Below the pieces are notes generated by a model, which did not search any database, was not told the origin of the DNA, and saw only the letters and a list, made by a program, of their open reading frames with translations. Of a stretch of 64,000 nt of DNA, positions 36,329 to 45,426 are shown one piece after another. The stretch is taken from contig NZ_CP125098.1 of the NCBI RefSeq assembly GCF_030020805.1, forward strand, positions 2,088,001 to 2,152,000, read 5' to 3'. Position 1 is the first letter of the stretch. The number at the start of each line of letters is the position of its first letter. A program made the translations under genes and the position numbers. The stretch comes from Paenibacillus sp. RC67. GTDB taxonomy: Bacteria; Bacillota; Bacilli; Paenibacillales; NBRC-103111.

Positions 36329-37740
36329 ACGTGTTGAATTTTGATCAAGTTGGTCGAACCGGATTGACCTACAGGCACTCCCGCCGATACGACAACAAGA
36401 TCACCGGATTCAATAATTCCGGACTGTACGCCGGCTTTCATCGCGGATTCAAACATAGCGTCGGTGGATTCCACTTTTGGACCTTGAACCGGAGTTACTC
36501 CCCAGCACAATGTCAGTCTGCGCTGTACCCAATCGTTTGCGGTAACGGCGATAATAGGTGATTTAGGACGGTATTTGGATACCATTCTCGCACTAAATCC
36601 GCTTTCGGTCGGTGTGATAATTGCTTTAGCGTTCAAGTCGAGCGACGAGCTTACGGCAGCACGACTGATGACTTCAGTGATCGTTTTTCGAAGCTCCGAT
36701 TTGTTGGTCAGCATCTCTTCGTAAGGCAGCACTTCTTCAATATTTGTAGCGATAGCAGCCATCGTACGAACGGATTCGACAGGATATTTCCCAGCAGCCG
36801 TTTCACCTGATAGCATAAGCACATCCGTGCCGTCGTATACGGCATTGGCTACGTCACTGGCTTCAGCCCGTGTAGGACGAGGATTCGATTGCATCGAATC
36901 GAGCATATGCGTTGCGGTAATGACGGTTTTGCCGACCGCATTGCTCTTTTGAATCATTTGCTTTTGGATGATCGGCACATCCTCTACCGGAATTTCTACC
37001 CCGAGGTCACCCCGAGCGACCATAAGACCGTCGGATGCTTCCAATATTTCATCCAGGTTGACTACGCCTTCCTCATTTTCAATTTTCGAAATGATGTGAA
37101 TGTGGGAGGCGTTTTTTTCTTCGAGAATGCGTCGGATCTCCAAAATGTCACTTGCTTTACGGACGAAAGAAGCAGCGATAAAGTCGGCATTTTGCTCAAC
37201 CGCGAATTGAATGTGGAGAACGTCTCTTTCCGTTACGCCTGGCAGCGAGGTGCGCACACCTGGCAAGTTGACGCCTTTACGCGACTTGATAATACCGCCG
37301 TTCAAAATACGGCACTCAATCTCTGTTCCTTCGATCGATTCGACCTTTAACTCAATCAAACCGTCGTCAATCAACACGCGTGAACCCACCGTGACATCCT
37401 GGGTTAACTGCGGGTAAGATACGGAAATCCGTTTTGCCGTTCCTTTGATTTGCTCGGTTGTCAATGTAATCGTCTCATCTGTACGAAGCTCGTAGGATGC
37501 TTCCTCCAGCAAGCCTGTACGAATTTCGGGTCCTTTAATATCGATTAGAATTGATATTGTTGCTCCGAGTTCTTCTGCAGCCTGGCGAACTCTGGCGATT
37601 CTTCCGGCATGATCGGACAGTTCTCCGTGAGCCATGTTAATACGTGCGCCGTTCATTCCAGAACGGATCAATTCTTTCAAAGTTTCGACAGAATCACAGG
37701 CAGGTCCCATAGTACATAAAATTTTTGTTTTGCGTGTCAT
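36325..37740 (-). CDS. pyk: Pyruvate kinase, short form
   Basis: Glycolytic enzyme converting phosphoenolpyruvate and ADP to pyruvate and ATP. The protein starts MTRKTKILCTMGPACDSVET and shows the substrate and metal block ISKIENEEGVVNLDEILEASDGLMVARGDLG and ATHMLDSMQSNPRPTRAEASDVANAV. I chose ATG 37740, behind GAGGAG, because the in-frame residues upstream (to 37875) are not family-like. At 471 residues it lacks the extra PEP-utiliser-type C-terminal domain found in the pyruvate kinase of many bacilli, so it may be a second isozyme. It is divergent from an AraC regulator. Confidence 0.92.
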   Translation of the reverse strand: MTRKTKILCTMGPACDSVETLKELIRSGMNGARINMAHGELSDHAGRIARVRQAAEELGATISILIDIKGPEIRTGLLEEASYELRTDETITLTTEQIKGTAKRISVSYPQLTQDVTVGSRVLIDDGLIELKVESIEGTEIECRILNGGIIKSRKGVNLPGVRTSLPGVTERDVLHIQFAVEQNADFIAASFVRKASDILEIRRILEEKNASHIHIISKIENEEGVVNLDEILEASDGLMVARGDLGVEIPVEDVPIIQKQMIQKSNAVGKTVITATHMLDSMQSNPRPTRAEASDVANAVYDGTDVLMLSGETAAGKYPVESVRTMAAIATNIEEVLPYEEMLTNKSELRKTITEVISRAAVSSSLDLNAKAIITPTESGFSARMVSKYRPKSPIIAVTANDWVQRRLTLCWGVTPVQGPKVESTDAMFESAMKAGVQSGIIESGDLVVVSAGVPVGQSGSTNLIKIQHV

Positions 37741-37802
37741 AGTCAGTTCCACTCCTCTGTATATGTGCTGTTGGAACTCATTGTAGGGAAATTTGTCGAA
37801 GA

Positions 37803-37858
37803 ATACTATGAAACATAGTATGCTAAATGTATAATAGTATGATGGTTTAGTATGTAAA
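37803..37858 (-). promoter_or_regulatory. Pyruvate kinase promoter with a palindromic operator
   Basis: On the - strand, TTTACA (37858-37853), a 16-bp spacer and TATTAT (37836-37831) make a sigma-A-like promoter. Just downstream lies the perfect palindrome ATACTATG-AAA-CATAGTAT (37803-37821), a likely operator overlapping the transcript start. Confidence 0.5.
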
Positions 37859-37920
37859 ACGGACAACAGATGCATGGCAAGTTAATGCTGCGCTACAAAT
37901 TTTTTAAGAGGTGATCCAGC

Positions 37921-38706
37921 ATGATCTACATCGAAAACGTACACCAGGATACAGGGGTTCATTGGTTTGAAGAGTATGAGGAAGGGGCTCCGTGGTATGT
38001 GTTGGTTCTCGTAAGCTACGGTAAATGTCTGTATTGGATCAACCATGAAAAAATCATGCTGGAGAAGGGAGATTTGCTGCTTATCCCGCGTGGCGTTCCC
38101 TTTTACGGGAAAAGTATACCAACGGTAACCCATGAGAAGTACGTTGTTACCTTCTGGAACGATTCCGCGTCGCCTCTGCTGCCTTTGCTGACTTCAGCTG
38201 AAAGCTGCAAATGGAAGACCGGTAAGTATGAATTGCTTTTTCAGCGCTTCCGGATGATGAATGAGGAGTGGAGGGAGCAGCTTCCTTACAGGGAGGCCAT
38301 GTGCCAATCGTTGGCGTTGGAAGTATTAACGCACTGGAATCGGGAGTTGGATGAGGGCAAGCCTTCATCGGCTAAAGAGCAGCATGTCGAACGGATGAAG
38401 TCGTATGTTCAAAATCATTATCGAGAGAAAGTGACGAAGGAACACTTGGGAGAAGTGATCGACAAAAGTCCTAATTATGCCGCCGCTTTATTCAGTGGAG
38501 TGACCGGGCAGACGATAGGTGAATATGTACATGGCTTACGGATGAAAACCGCTATTTATTTGCTGACTCATTCTCAGCGCACGATAGGGGATATTTCCGA
38601 TTACTTGGGATATTGCGATCCATCCTATTTTCATAAAGTATTCAAAAGAGAGACTGGGAAGTCCCCCGCCGCTTATACGAAAGAGAGAGAAATTCCGCCT
38701 CAGTAA
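37921..38706 (+). CDS. AraC-family transcriptional regulator
   Basis: A 261-residue regulator with an N-terminal cupin-like sensor domain (IMLEKGDLLLIPRGVPFYGK) and a C-terminal double helix-turn-helix of AraC type (KVTKEHLGEVIDKSPNYAAALF...IGDISDYLGYCDPSYFHKVFKRETGKSPAAY). The start ATG 37921 follows AAGAGGTGA. Its neighbours suggest either autoregulation with the divergent pyruvate kinase or control of the pectate lyase gene 232 bp downstream. The gap 38707-38938 holds no gene. Confidence 0.9.
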   Translation: MIYIENVHQDTGVHWFEEYEEGAPWYVLVLVSYGKCLYWINHEKIMLEKGDLLLIPRGVPFYGKSIPTVTHEKYVVTFWNDSASPLLPLLTSAESCKWKTGKYELLFQRFRMMNEEWREQLPYREAMCQSLALEVLTHWNRELDEGKPSSAKEQHVERMKSYVQNHYREKVTKEHLGEVIDKSPNYAAALFSGVTGQTIGEYVHGLRMKTAIYLLTHSQRTIGDISDYLGYCDPSYFHKVFKRETGKSPAAYTKEREIPPQ

Positions 38707-38938
38707 AATATACTCTAGATTAGTGTGATCCCCCTATTCAATGAAAAAAAAGCCCTATAGGTTACTTGGAATAATGTGTTTAAGCTGAAATTGCAGCCTA
38801 TTCTTTCCATCCAGAAACGATGCTTACTGTGGGTTCCGCTGCAGGTGTGCTCGAAGAAAGGAGGTCAATATTGTAAACGCTACCATGATTCTCTTCTATA
38901 CAAAACGATGACTAATTGACCGTAGGGAGGTAACTTTA

Positions 38939-41900
38939 TTGAAAATAAGAAAGCTGCTCTGCTCATCCTTGTTATCTGTCGTAATCCTTGCTTCATCCAT
39001 TCCGGCCTATGCTGCTGATGCACAGAACTCCAGCTCGGCGCTGCCTGCATTTCCGGGAGCCGAAGGGGGAGGCATGTACACGACAGGCGGCCGCGGGGGA
39101 ACGGTGTACGAGGTCACGAATTTGAACGACTCCGGTCCTGGCTCTCTGAGGGATGCGGTAAGTCAAAGCAACCGGATGATCGTGTTCAGGGTATCGGGAA
39201 ATATTCAACTCGCATCGTCGCTCAACATTACTGGCTCCAATCTGACGATAGCCGGGCAAACTGCGCCTGGTGACGGGATTAGCATTAACAATTATTCGGT
39301 CTATGTGAAAGCGGATAATATCATTATGCGTTATTTACGTTTTCGTATGGGAGATGAATCTCCGGCAGAGGGGGATTCGATGTCGATAGATGGTCGCAAA
39401 AATATTATCATCGACCACTGCTCGTTCGAATGGGCCATCGATGAAGTACTGTCGCCGCAGACGACCGACAATCTATCTGTACAATGGTCCATCATTGGTG
39501 AAGCCTTGCACATGTCCAAGCATGAAAAGGGTCGCCATGGCTTCGGTGGCTTGTGGGGAGCTGGGAATACATCCTATCATCATAATTTACTGGTTCATAA
39601 CAGCAGTCGTAATCCAAGATTTAAAGGCAGAACGGAAGAGGATAAAAGAAGTCTGGATTATCGTAACAATGTCGTCTACAACTGGAACTACAAAACCGCA
39701 TACGGCGGCGGCAGCGCCAATGTGAACATGATTAACAATTACAATAAATACGGTCCAGACACAGATCTGACGAAAAGAGATTTGGTGTTAGATGAGCTAG
39801 GCTTGAATGGCCAATGGTACATTGATGGCAATTACATCGATGGTTCGCCAAGCGTAACGACGGATAACTGGCTTGGTGTGCATGATTTTACTCCTACCAA
39901 TACGAGGCTATACGAGCCGGTACCGGCATTCCCTGTAACGACTCATACGCCTGAGGAGACGTATGAGCTTGTGCTTGCTCAGGCAGGAGCTATCTTGCCT
40001 AAACGCGATTCTGTCGACTCCCGTATCATTAATGACGTTCGCAACCGTACTGGCAGACAAATCAACTCACCTGCTGAAGTCGGCGGTTGGCCTATTTTGA
40101 ACAGCACTCCGGCTCCATTGGATACGGATCATGACGGAATGCCCGATGATTGGGAGCTCGCTCATGGACTAAATCCTAATGATCCTGAGGATCGAAACGG
40201 TGATGTTGACGGAGACGGGTATACGAATCTGGAAAAATACCTCAACTCCATAGTTGGCAGCGGATCACAAAATCCGACCGTTCAAATTACGACACCATCG
40301 ATCAATACGATTACTGACATGGGGACCACGATCACCATCAACGCCCAAGCAGCAGATCCTGATGGCTCCATCAGTAAAGTGGAGTTTTACCGCAACAATA
40401 TCAAGCTGGGTGAAGATGATACGGCCCCGTACCAATTTACATGGTCAAATGTTCCGGAGGGAACATACTTCCTGGTGGCAAAAGCGATAGATAATTCTGG
40501 CACCTCGACGGATTCAGATGCTGTTCCGGTACATATCAATGCATCGGGGGATATCGCTCCTTGGACCGCGGTAGATATCGGGAATCCGGGGCTGCCTGGA
40601 CATTCAAATCTGAATGACGGCGTGTTCACTGTTAAAAGCTCAGGCAACGTTTCGCGAAATCCGGAATCGTTTCAATTCGCCTATCAAAAGCTGAATGGCG
40701 ACGGACAACTGGTCGCCCGAATAGATAAAATAACCCATACGACTCCATTGGCTAAAGCAGGAGTCATGATCCGTGAAAACCTGACACCAGGGGCGCGAAT
40801 GGGCTTAATGGGATTGGCGGTAAGGGGAGACGGACACGTTGCTGAATTTTACAGCAGGGAAACCGAGGGAGCTGACACTCTTGAAACTCCGCCGCTGCCT
40901 TCCATTAATCCACCGTATTACATGAAGATCGTCAAGTTCGGTGGAACCGTTACGGGTTACATTTCTCAAGAGGGAACGAATTGGTCGTCTATCGGTTCGA
41001 TGCCTTTTGATGCCAATGAAGTGTACATTGGTTTGATGGCTGATGCGGCCAAGGAAAACAATTTAATTGAAAACTACAATAAATCACTCTTTTCTCAAGT
41101 GAAATTCGAAACTATTGCTCCTGTGCCTTATCGTCCTACCGGAGTAGCGGTATCACGCGGAACCTCGGATTTGCTTGTATCCTGGTCACCGGCAGAGAGA
41201 GCAACGAGCTACCAGGTCAAACGAAGCCTGACACCAGGAGGGCCTTATACGACAGTAGCAACGGTTTCATCCAATGAATATTTGGATACTCAGGTTGAAG
41301 CGGGTGTGAATTATTTTTATGTGATCAAAGCGGCGAATGCTGCGGGGGAAAGTCTCGAATATTCTGAGGAACGTAACGGGGCTCTGCTTGGGACACCGGC
41401 TGAGGTTATTCTCATCCACGACGATTTTGAAAGTTTGACGGTAGGCTCCCAACCGGAAGGGTACGATAGTCGGCCGATTCCGGGAACCGACGAAAATCAT
41501 ATTTTGGTAGATGAAGTGCCAAGCTCGCCAGCAGGCAATGATTCGGGCAAGCTGCTTAATTTGTACGACGACAGCGCGAGTCAAACGCGGGCTTCCAAAG
41601 CATTCCCTGCACAGCAAGGAACTGTTATTGCGGAAGTGGACGTGATGCAAACGGCAGGGGCTGATTATCCAAGGGTACTGCGATTGCTCGATACGGCCTT
41701 CGGTAAGCAATACGTCGAGATTTTCTCGGGTTATGGAGCGGGTTGTCCAACTTCTTATTGCTTCTATTACCGCAACACGGACACTAGCAATGGTAAGGCG
41801 GTTCCACTGCCTACCAACAATGAATTTAAACCAAATACATGGTATCACGTTAAGGTCGTAGCGGATATCAAGACGCAAATGGCCGAGGTATTCATTAACG

Positions 41901-43231
41901 GAGTTACAACGGGAACGATCCCATTCCATAAGGACAAAGGCTGGCCGGATGCCGCGAAGCTAAGCGCGATTGATTTCTTGTCCTCTGCCAAAGACAAAGT
42001 AAACGAATATATCGATAACGTTCGAATTGGCGTTCCGGCGATGGGAGCACCAACTGGAGTAACGGCAGCCGTATATGGAAATTCAGCACAGATTAGTTGG
42101 TCGGCTTTACCGGGAGCAACCTCCTATAATTTGTACCGCAGCGAAGGGGATAACGGCAGGTTTAAGTGGATCGCATCCACCCAAGCGGATTTAAGCTATA
42201 TGGATAAAGGCTTAACGTATGACACTACGTATAAGTACGCTGTGGCAGCAGTGAACAATAAGATAGAGGGCGATTATGCTGCTCCCGTATCAGTAACCCC
42301 TTCAGGCCCATTGGTCATTCATCTGGATCAACAAAGCGGTTCCGTAACTCAAGCGACTTATGGAATCTCTGGCAGCGTAAGTCGTGCGGCTTCTGTAAAG
42401 GTGAATGGAAATGCGGTGCCTTTAGGTGCTGATTTGAAGTTTTCGACAACCGTAAATCTGAATCAAGGCAGCAATTCAATAAAGGTAGAAGCGGTCGATT
42501 CGACAGGAACGCCGGCAGAACCCGTTTCCCTAATGTTGTTTGTAGACTCGATCGTACCGGAGCTAAGACTCAATCAGTCCAATGTCTCTGTTTCTACTGC
42601 TGTGTATTCGATCTCGGGGACGATCAGTGAGCCGGGGAGAGTATACATTAACGGAAAAGAAGCTGCGGTCAATTCAAATTTAACATTTAACCAAATGGTG
42701 AATCTGGTCAAAGGTATAAACGAATTTATAGTAACAGCCGTAGATACTTTAGGTAACAATGCCGAGCCTAAGAAAGTGACAATTACGTATGATACGGTGA
42801 AACCTGTCGTGACTATCGACAATCCTCAAGGCAGTCATGGCAACGGCAAGGATGATCAGGTTGAGGTAGGAAACTACACCATCACGGGTAAAATTAGTGA
42901 ACCGGGAACCGTCACGGCTAACGGATATGTGGCTAAAGTGAATGCAAACCTGACTTACTCCGTAGTCGTGCCTTTGAAACAAGGAAGAAATCGAATTGTC
43001 GTGGAGGCTATCGATTTGGCTGGCAACCGCTCGGATCCAATCACTTGGGAGGTTGTTGCTAATAAAAAGGGTAACAATAACGGGCATGATGATGGAAACC
43101 ATGGTGGAGATGGTAACGGAAACCACGGTGATAATGACAGTGGAGATCATGGTGGCAATGAAAATGGAAACCACGGGGGTAATGGCAATCACGACCCCAA
43201 AGATGATGGACATTCCAACGGGCGTAACTAA
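38939..43231 (+). CDS. Multidomain secreted pectate lyase (PL1 type)
   Basis: Secreted pectin-degrading lyase of 1430 residues. It starts at TTG 38939 behind GGGAGG, with a signal peptide ending in AYAA. The catalytic right-handed beta-helix (about 35-380) shows FPGAEGGGMYTTGGRGG, the calcium region IIIDHCSFEWAIDE and the presumed catalytic arginine in NSSRNPRFKG. Next come a calcium-binding segment (DTDHDGMPDDWELAHG and DVDGDGYTN), an Ig-like domain, a DUF1349-like sandwich, a fibronectin type III module, a laminin-G-like module, a second Fn3 and three Ig-like domains of a bacterial type. The tail of about 55 residues is rich in His, Gly, Asn and Asp. No SLH anchor is present. Exact pectic substrate unknown. 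Confidence 0.9.
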   Translation: MKIRKLLCSSLLSVVILASSIPAYAADAQNSSSALPAFPGAEGGGMYTTGGRGGTVYEVTNLNDSGPGSLRDAVSQSNRMIVFRVSGNIQLASSLNITGSNLTIAGQTAPGDGISINNYSVYVKADNIIMRYLRFRMGDESPAEGDSMSIDGRKNIIIDHCSFEWAIDEVLSPQTTDNLSVQWSIIGEALHMSKHEKGRHGFGGLWGAGNTSYHHNLLVHNSSRNPRFKGRTEEDKRSLDYRNNVVYNWNYKTAYGGGSANVNMINNYNKYGPDTDLTKRDLVLDELGLNGQWYIDGNYIDGSPSVTTDNWLGVHDFTPTNTRLYEPVPAFPVTTHTPEETYELVLAQAGAILPKRDSVDSRIINDVRNRTGRQINSPAEVGGWPILNSTPAPLDTDHDGMPDDWELAHGLNPNDPEDRNGDVDGDGYTNLEKYLNSIVGSGSQNPTVQITTPSINTITDMGTTITINAQAADPDGSISKVEFYRNNIKLGEDDTAPYQFTWSNVPEGTYFLVAKAIDNSGTSTDSDAVPVHINASGDIAPWTAVDIGNPGLPGHSNLNDGVFTVKSSGNVSRNPESFQFAYQKLNGDGQLVARIDKITHTTPLAKAGVMIRENLTPGARMGLMGLAVRGDGHVAEFYSRETEGADTLETPPLPSINPPYYMKIVKFGGTVTGYISQEGTNWSSIGSMPFDANEVYIGLMADAAKENNLIENYNKSLFSQVKFETIAPVPYRPTGVAVSRGTSDLLVSWSPAERATSYQVKRSLTPGGPYTTVATVSSNEYLDTQVEAGVNYFYVIKAANAAGESLEYSEERNGALLGTPAEVILIHDDFESLTVGSQPEGYDSRPIPGTDENHILVDEVPSSPAGNDSGKLLNLYDDSASQTRASKAFPAQQGTVIAEVDVMQTAGADYPRVLRLLDTAFGKQYVEIFSGYGAGCPTSYCFYYRNTDTSNGKAVPLPTNNEFKPNTWYHVKVVADIKTQMAEVFINGVTTGTIPFHKDKGWPDAAKLSAIDFLSSAKDKVNEYIDNVRIGVPAMGAPTGVTAAVYGNSAQISWSALPGATSYNLYRSEGDNGRFKWIASTQADLSYMDKGLTYDTTYKYAVAAVNNKIEGDYAAPVSVTPSGPLVIHLDQQSGSVTQATYGISGSVSRAASVKVNGNAVPLGADLKFSTTVNLNQGSNSIKVEAVDSTGTPAEPVSLMLFVDSIVPELRLNQSNVSVSTAVYSISGTISEPGRVYINGKEAAVNSNLTFNQMVNLVKGINEFIVTAVDTLGNNAEPKKVTITYDTVKPVVTIDNPQGSHGNGKDDQVEVGNYTITGKISEPGTVTANGYVAKVNANLTYSVVVPLKQGRNRIVVEAIDLAGNRSDPITWEVVANKKGNNNGHDDGNHGGDGNGNHGDNDSGDHGGNENGNHGGNGNHDPKDDGHSNGRN

Positions 43232-43242
43232 GAACTAATAAA

Positions 43243-43271
43243 AGGGGGCTGTGCAGGCAGCCCCCTTTTTT
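43243..43271 (+). terminator. Terminator of the pectate lyase gene
   Basis: AGGGGGCTG (43243-43251) and CAGCCCCCT (43258-43266) form a 9-bp stem with a 6-base loop, followed by a run of T. Confidence 0.93.
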
Positions 43272-43426
43272 GCGTTCATGTAAGAAGCAAAAAATATCTT
43301 GATCGGTTTGATCCAAATGGGAGCTAAATAACCAAGCTCACCCTTTAAATGTTATATTATAATGGGGCGAACACTTGTCCGGTTTTTTGTGGTATGATGG
43401 AAGTAACATATGAACTGGAGGCTGAC

Positions 43427-43993
43427 ATGGAGGAAATTAGGCGATGTGGATGGGTAAATCAAGATCCACTATATAAAGATTATCATGATAAAGAATGGGG
43501 CATCCCTGTTCATGAAGAACAGAAGCTGTTTGAGATGCTTGTACTCGAAGGAGCGCAAGCCGGACTAAGCTGGTATACAGTGCTGAAGAAACGGGATAAT
43601 TACCGTCTTGCGTTCGATGGATTCGATCCGGTAAAGGTCGCTCGTTATGATGAAGCTAAAGTGGCAGAGCTGTTGTCTAACGAAGGGATCATTCGCAATA
43701 GGTTAAAGGTGCAGGCAGCTATAGCGAATGCGCAAGCTTTTTTGAAGGTTCAGGAGCAGTTCGGGAGCTTCGATGCGTATATTTGGCAGTTTGTTGGCGG
43801 CAGCCCAATACAAAATCATTGGACAACATTAAGTGAAGTGCCTGCCAGCACCCCACAATCCGATGCCATGAGCAAGGACCTGAAGAAGCGAGGCTTTAAG
43901 TTTGTCGGAACGACTATATGCTACGCTTTTATGCAGGCGACGGGAATGGTGAATGATCATATCGTGGATTGCATTTCGTATCACCAAGCATAA
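43427..43993 (+). CDS. tag: DNA-3-methyladenine glycosylase I
   Basis: Base-excision repair enzyme removing 3-methyladenine from DNA. The protein starts MEEIRRCGWVNQDPLYKDYH; the cysteine in RCGW and the later His/Cys of NDHIVDCISYH are the zinc ligands of the Tag family. The central LEGAQAGLSWYTVLKKR carries the conserved glycosylase stretch. I chose ATG 43427, preceded by GGAGG with 7-base spacing, over an in-frame ATG at 43349. Length 188 residues is usual. It is flanked by unrelated genes. Confidence 0.92.
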   Translation: MEEIRRCGWVNQDPLYKDYHDKEWGIPVHEEQKLFEMLVLEGAQAGLSWYTVLKKRDNYRLAFDGFDPVKVARYDEAKVAELLSNEGIIRNRLKVQAAIANAQAFLKVQEQFGSFDAYIWQFVGGSPIQNHWTTLSEVPASTPQSDAMSKDLKKRGFKFVGTTICYAFMQATGMVNDHIVDCISYHQA

Positions 43994-44053
43994 TCCGGTG
44001 GTGTGGCAGTCATTTAGTCATTAAGGAAATGAGATTTGTTAAGAAGTGTATCG

Positions 44054-44083
44054 GAGAGCGGCCTGAAACTAAGGGCCGCTCTC
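44054..44083. terminator. Hairpin at the convergent ends of tag and the YheC/D gene
   Basis: GAGAGCGGCC (44054-44063) and GGCCGCTCTC (44074-44083) form a perfect 10-bp stem. The last codons of the - strand gene lie within it. A T-run is missing on both sides, so termination is only likely. Confidence 0.5.
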
Positions 44084-45184
44084 TACTGTCATTATGCAGT
44101 TATCGAGCAAGTATTTCGAATAGGCGATCGGGTTATAAAAAGAGGCTCTCCACTCTTCTAACAAGCCGGCTTCCCGTAAACTGTAGCGCTGATCTTTTCC
44201 GTTGCATTCAATAAAAAGAGGAAATCCTTCCGTCGTTATCCCAATATCCAGTCCCAGATCGGCCATGTGAGGCAGACAGGTGCCTAACTGTTTGGCGATC
44301 CGAAGAGAGAAGCTGTGGATCGATTCGATAATCCCATCATGCGGGAGGTAGGAGTATTCTTCAGCTAATATCGGTTGAAGCTGGTGCACAGATCCGCCTT
44401 GCGCCACATTCGTTAAAAATCGGTTTGCCGCAGCAACCTTGACTACTAGGCCGGTTACCTGCCACTCGCCCGTTCCATCTCGCTGGACGGAGACGCGCAT
44501 GTCGAAGGGCTTACCTTGATAGGTGGCCAACGGTAGGTGCTGCTGGACGATATATTTCATCTTACGGAATCTTTGCTTTAGAAAAGAGGGGAGTCGTGGA
44601 CCTTTGAACTTCAGGTTCAGCCACTTTTTATTATGAACGCCCAAACTTGCCGGATAAGTAAGCTTCCAGCCATCGCCTGCTCGCTGCAGCAACATGACAC
44701 CACGCCCGACGCTGCTGCGGTCAGGCTTAATAATCATCTTATCATACTGCTCCATCATAATATTTATATTAGCCTCTGTTGCTTCGAATGTTCCTGGAAG
44801 ATGAGGTCTTAGAGATTCATCATTCATGAGAAGCTGATGAGTTTCCAGCTTACCGTAGCGATTCCATTGGTTGAATAATTGGGTTCCGCTGTAAACCCAA
44901 GAGGATAATTCGTTGTGCTCTCGCTGTCCTGGATAAATCGCACGATTATGGATGACAAGCGGCATCGGAATGGTTTTTCGGATAAAACGGCCGTTTTCCT
45001 TCACAAACGCTTTGATGCACGGATTACCGGATCGGACATCCTGTATGCGGAAAAAGCAGGGGGTTAGACCGTATTTCGCGCCTGCTTCCACATAAAAACC
45101 TACAGCTTCGTATTTTGTTCCTCCAGTTGAGAGACGACTGTACAATTTATCGTTAATAAGAATACCTACATAGGATGGCTGCAT
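44069..45184 (-). CDS. YheC/YheD-family spore-coat-associated protein (ATP-grasp)
   Basis: A 371-residue member of the YheC/YheD family, which in B. subtilis is associated with the endospore coat. The N-terminal part begins MQPSYVGILINDKLYSRL, and the ATP-grasp fold is visible around KMIIKPDRSSVGRGVMLLQR, the middle stretch YIVQQHLPLATYQGKPFDMRVSVQ, and the metal-binding end LGLDIGITTEGFPLFIECNGK. The family function is unknown; ATP-dependent ligation is inferred from the fold. It is divergent from a glycosyltransferase, with a 16-bp palindrome between them. Confidence 0.85.
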   Translation of the reverse strand: MQPSYVGILINDKLYSRLSTGGTKYEAVGFYVEAGAKYGLTPCFFRIQDVRSGNPCIKAFVKENGRFIRKTIPMPLVIHNRAIYPGQREHNELSSWVYSGTQLFNQWNRYGKLETHQLLMNDESLRPHLPGTFEATEANINIMMEQYDKMIIKPDRSSVGRGVMLLQRAGDGWKLTYPASLGVHNKKWLNLKFKGPRLPSFLKQRFRKMKYIVQQHLPLATYQGKPFDMRVSVQRDGTGEWQVTGLVVKVAAANRFLTNVAQGGSVHQLQPILAEEYSYLPHDGIIESIHSFSLRIAKQLGTCLPHMADLGLDIGITTEGFPLFIECNGKDQRYSLREAGLLEEWRASFYNPIAYSKYLLDNCIMTVESGP

Positions 45185-45235
45185 GAACTCACTCCTTTTC
45201 CCTCACAAACTGGCCTTGCCCCAACGGAGTCATGG

Positions 45236-45251
45236 TACAGCATATGCTGTA
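45236..45251. promoter_or_regulatory. Perfect 16-bp palindrome between the divergent coat-type genes
   Basis: TACAGCATATGCTGTA is exactly self-complementary and lies in the 242-bp gap between the YheC/D gene and the glycosyltransferase, 52 bp from the first and 176 bp from the second. It may be an operator acting on one or both. Confidence 0.45.
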
Positions 45252-45426
45252 GCGATCTATTCAGTATGGACAGGTGCGGTGGGCATTGATTGAACCTTGG
45301 GGCGCCTGTCCCTTCCTCCTCTCTTTCTATTGGCAAAAAAGGGATGATCTGTACCTGGGTTGTTCCGCACCCTTACCTGTTTGAATATATTGCAGGATAA
45401 GCAGTTTATTCGGAGGAGGCGGCAGC

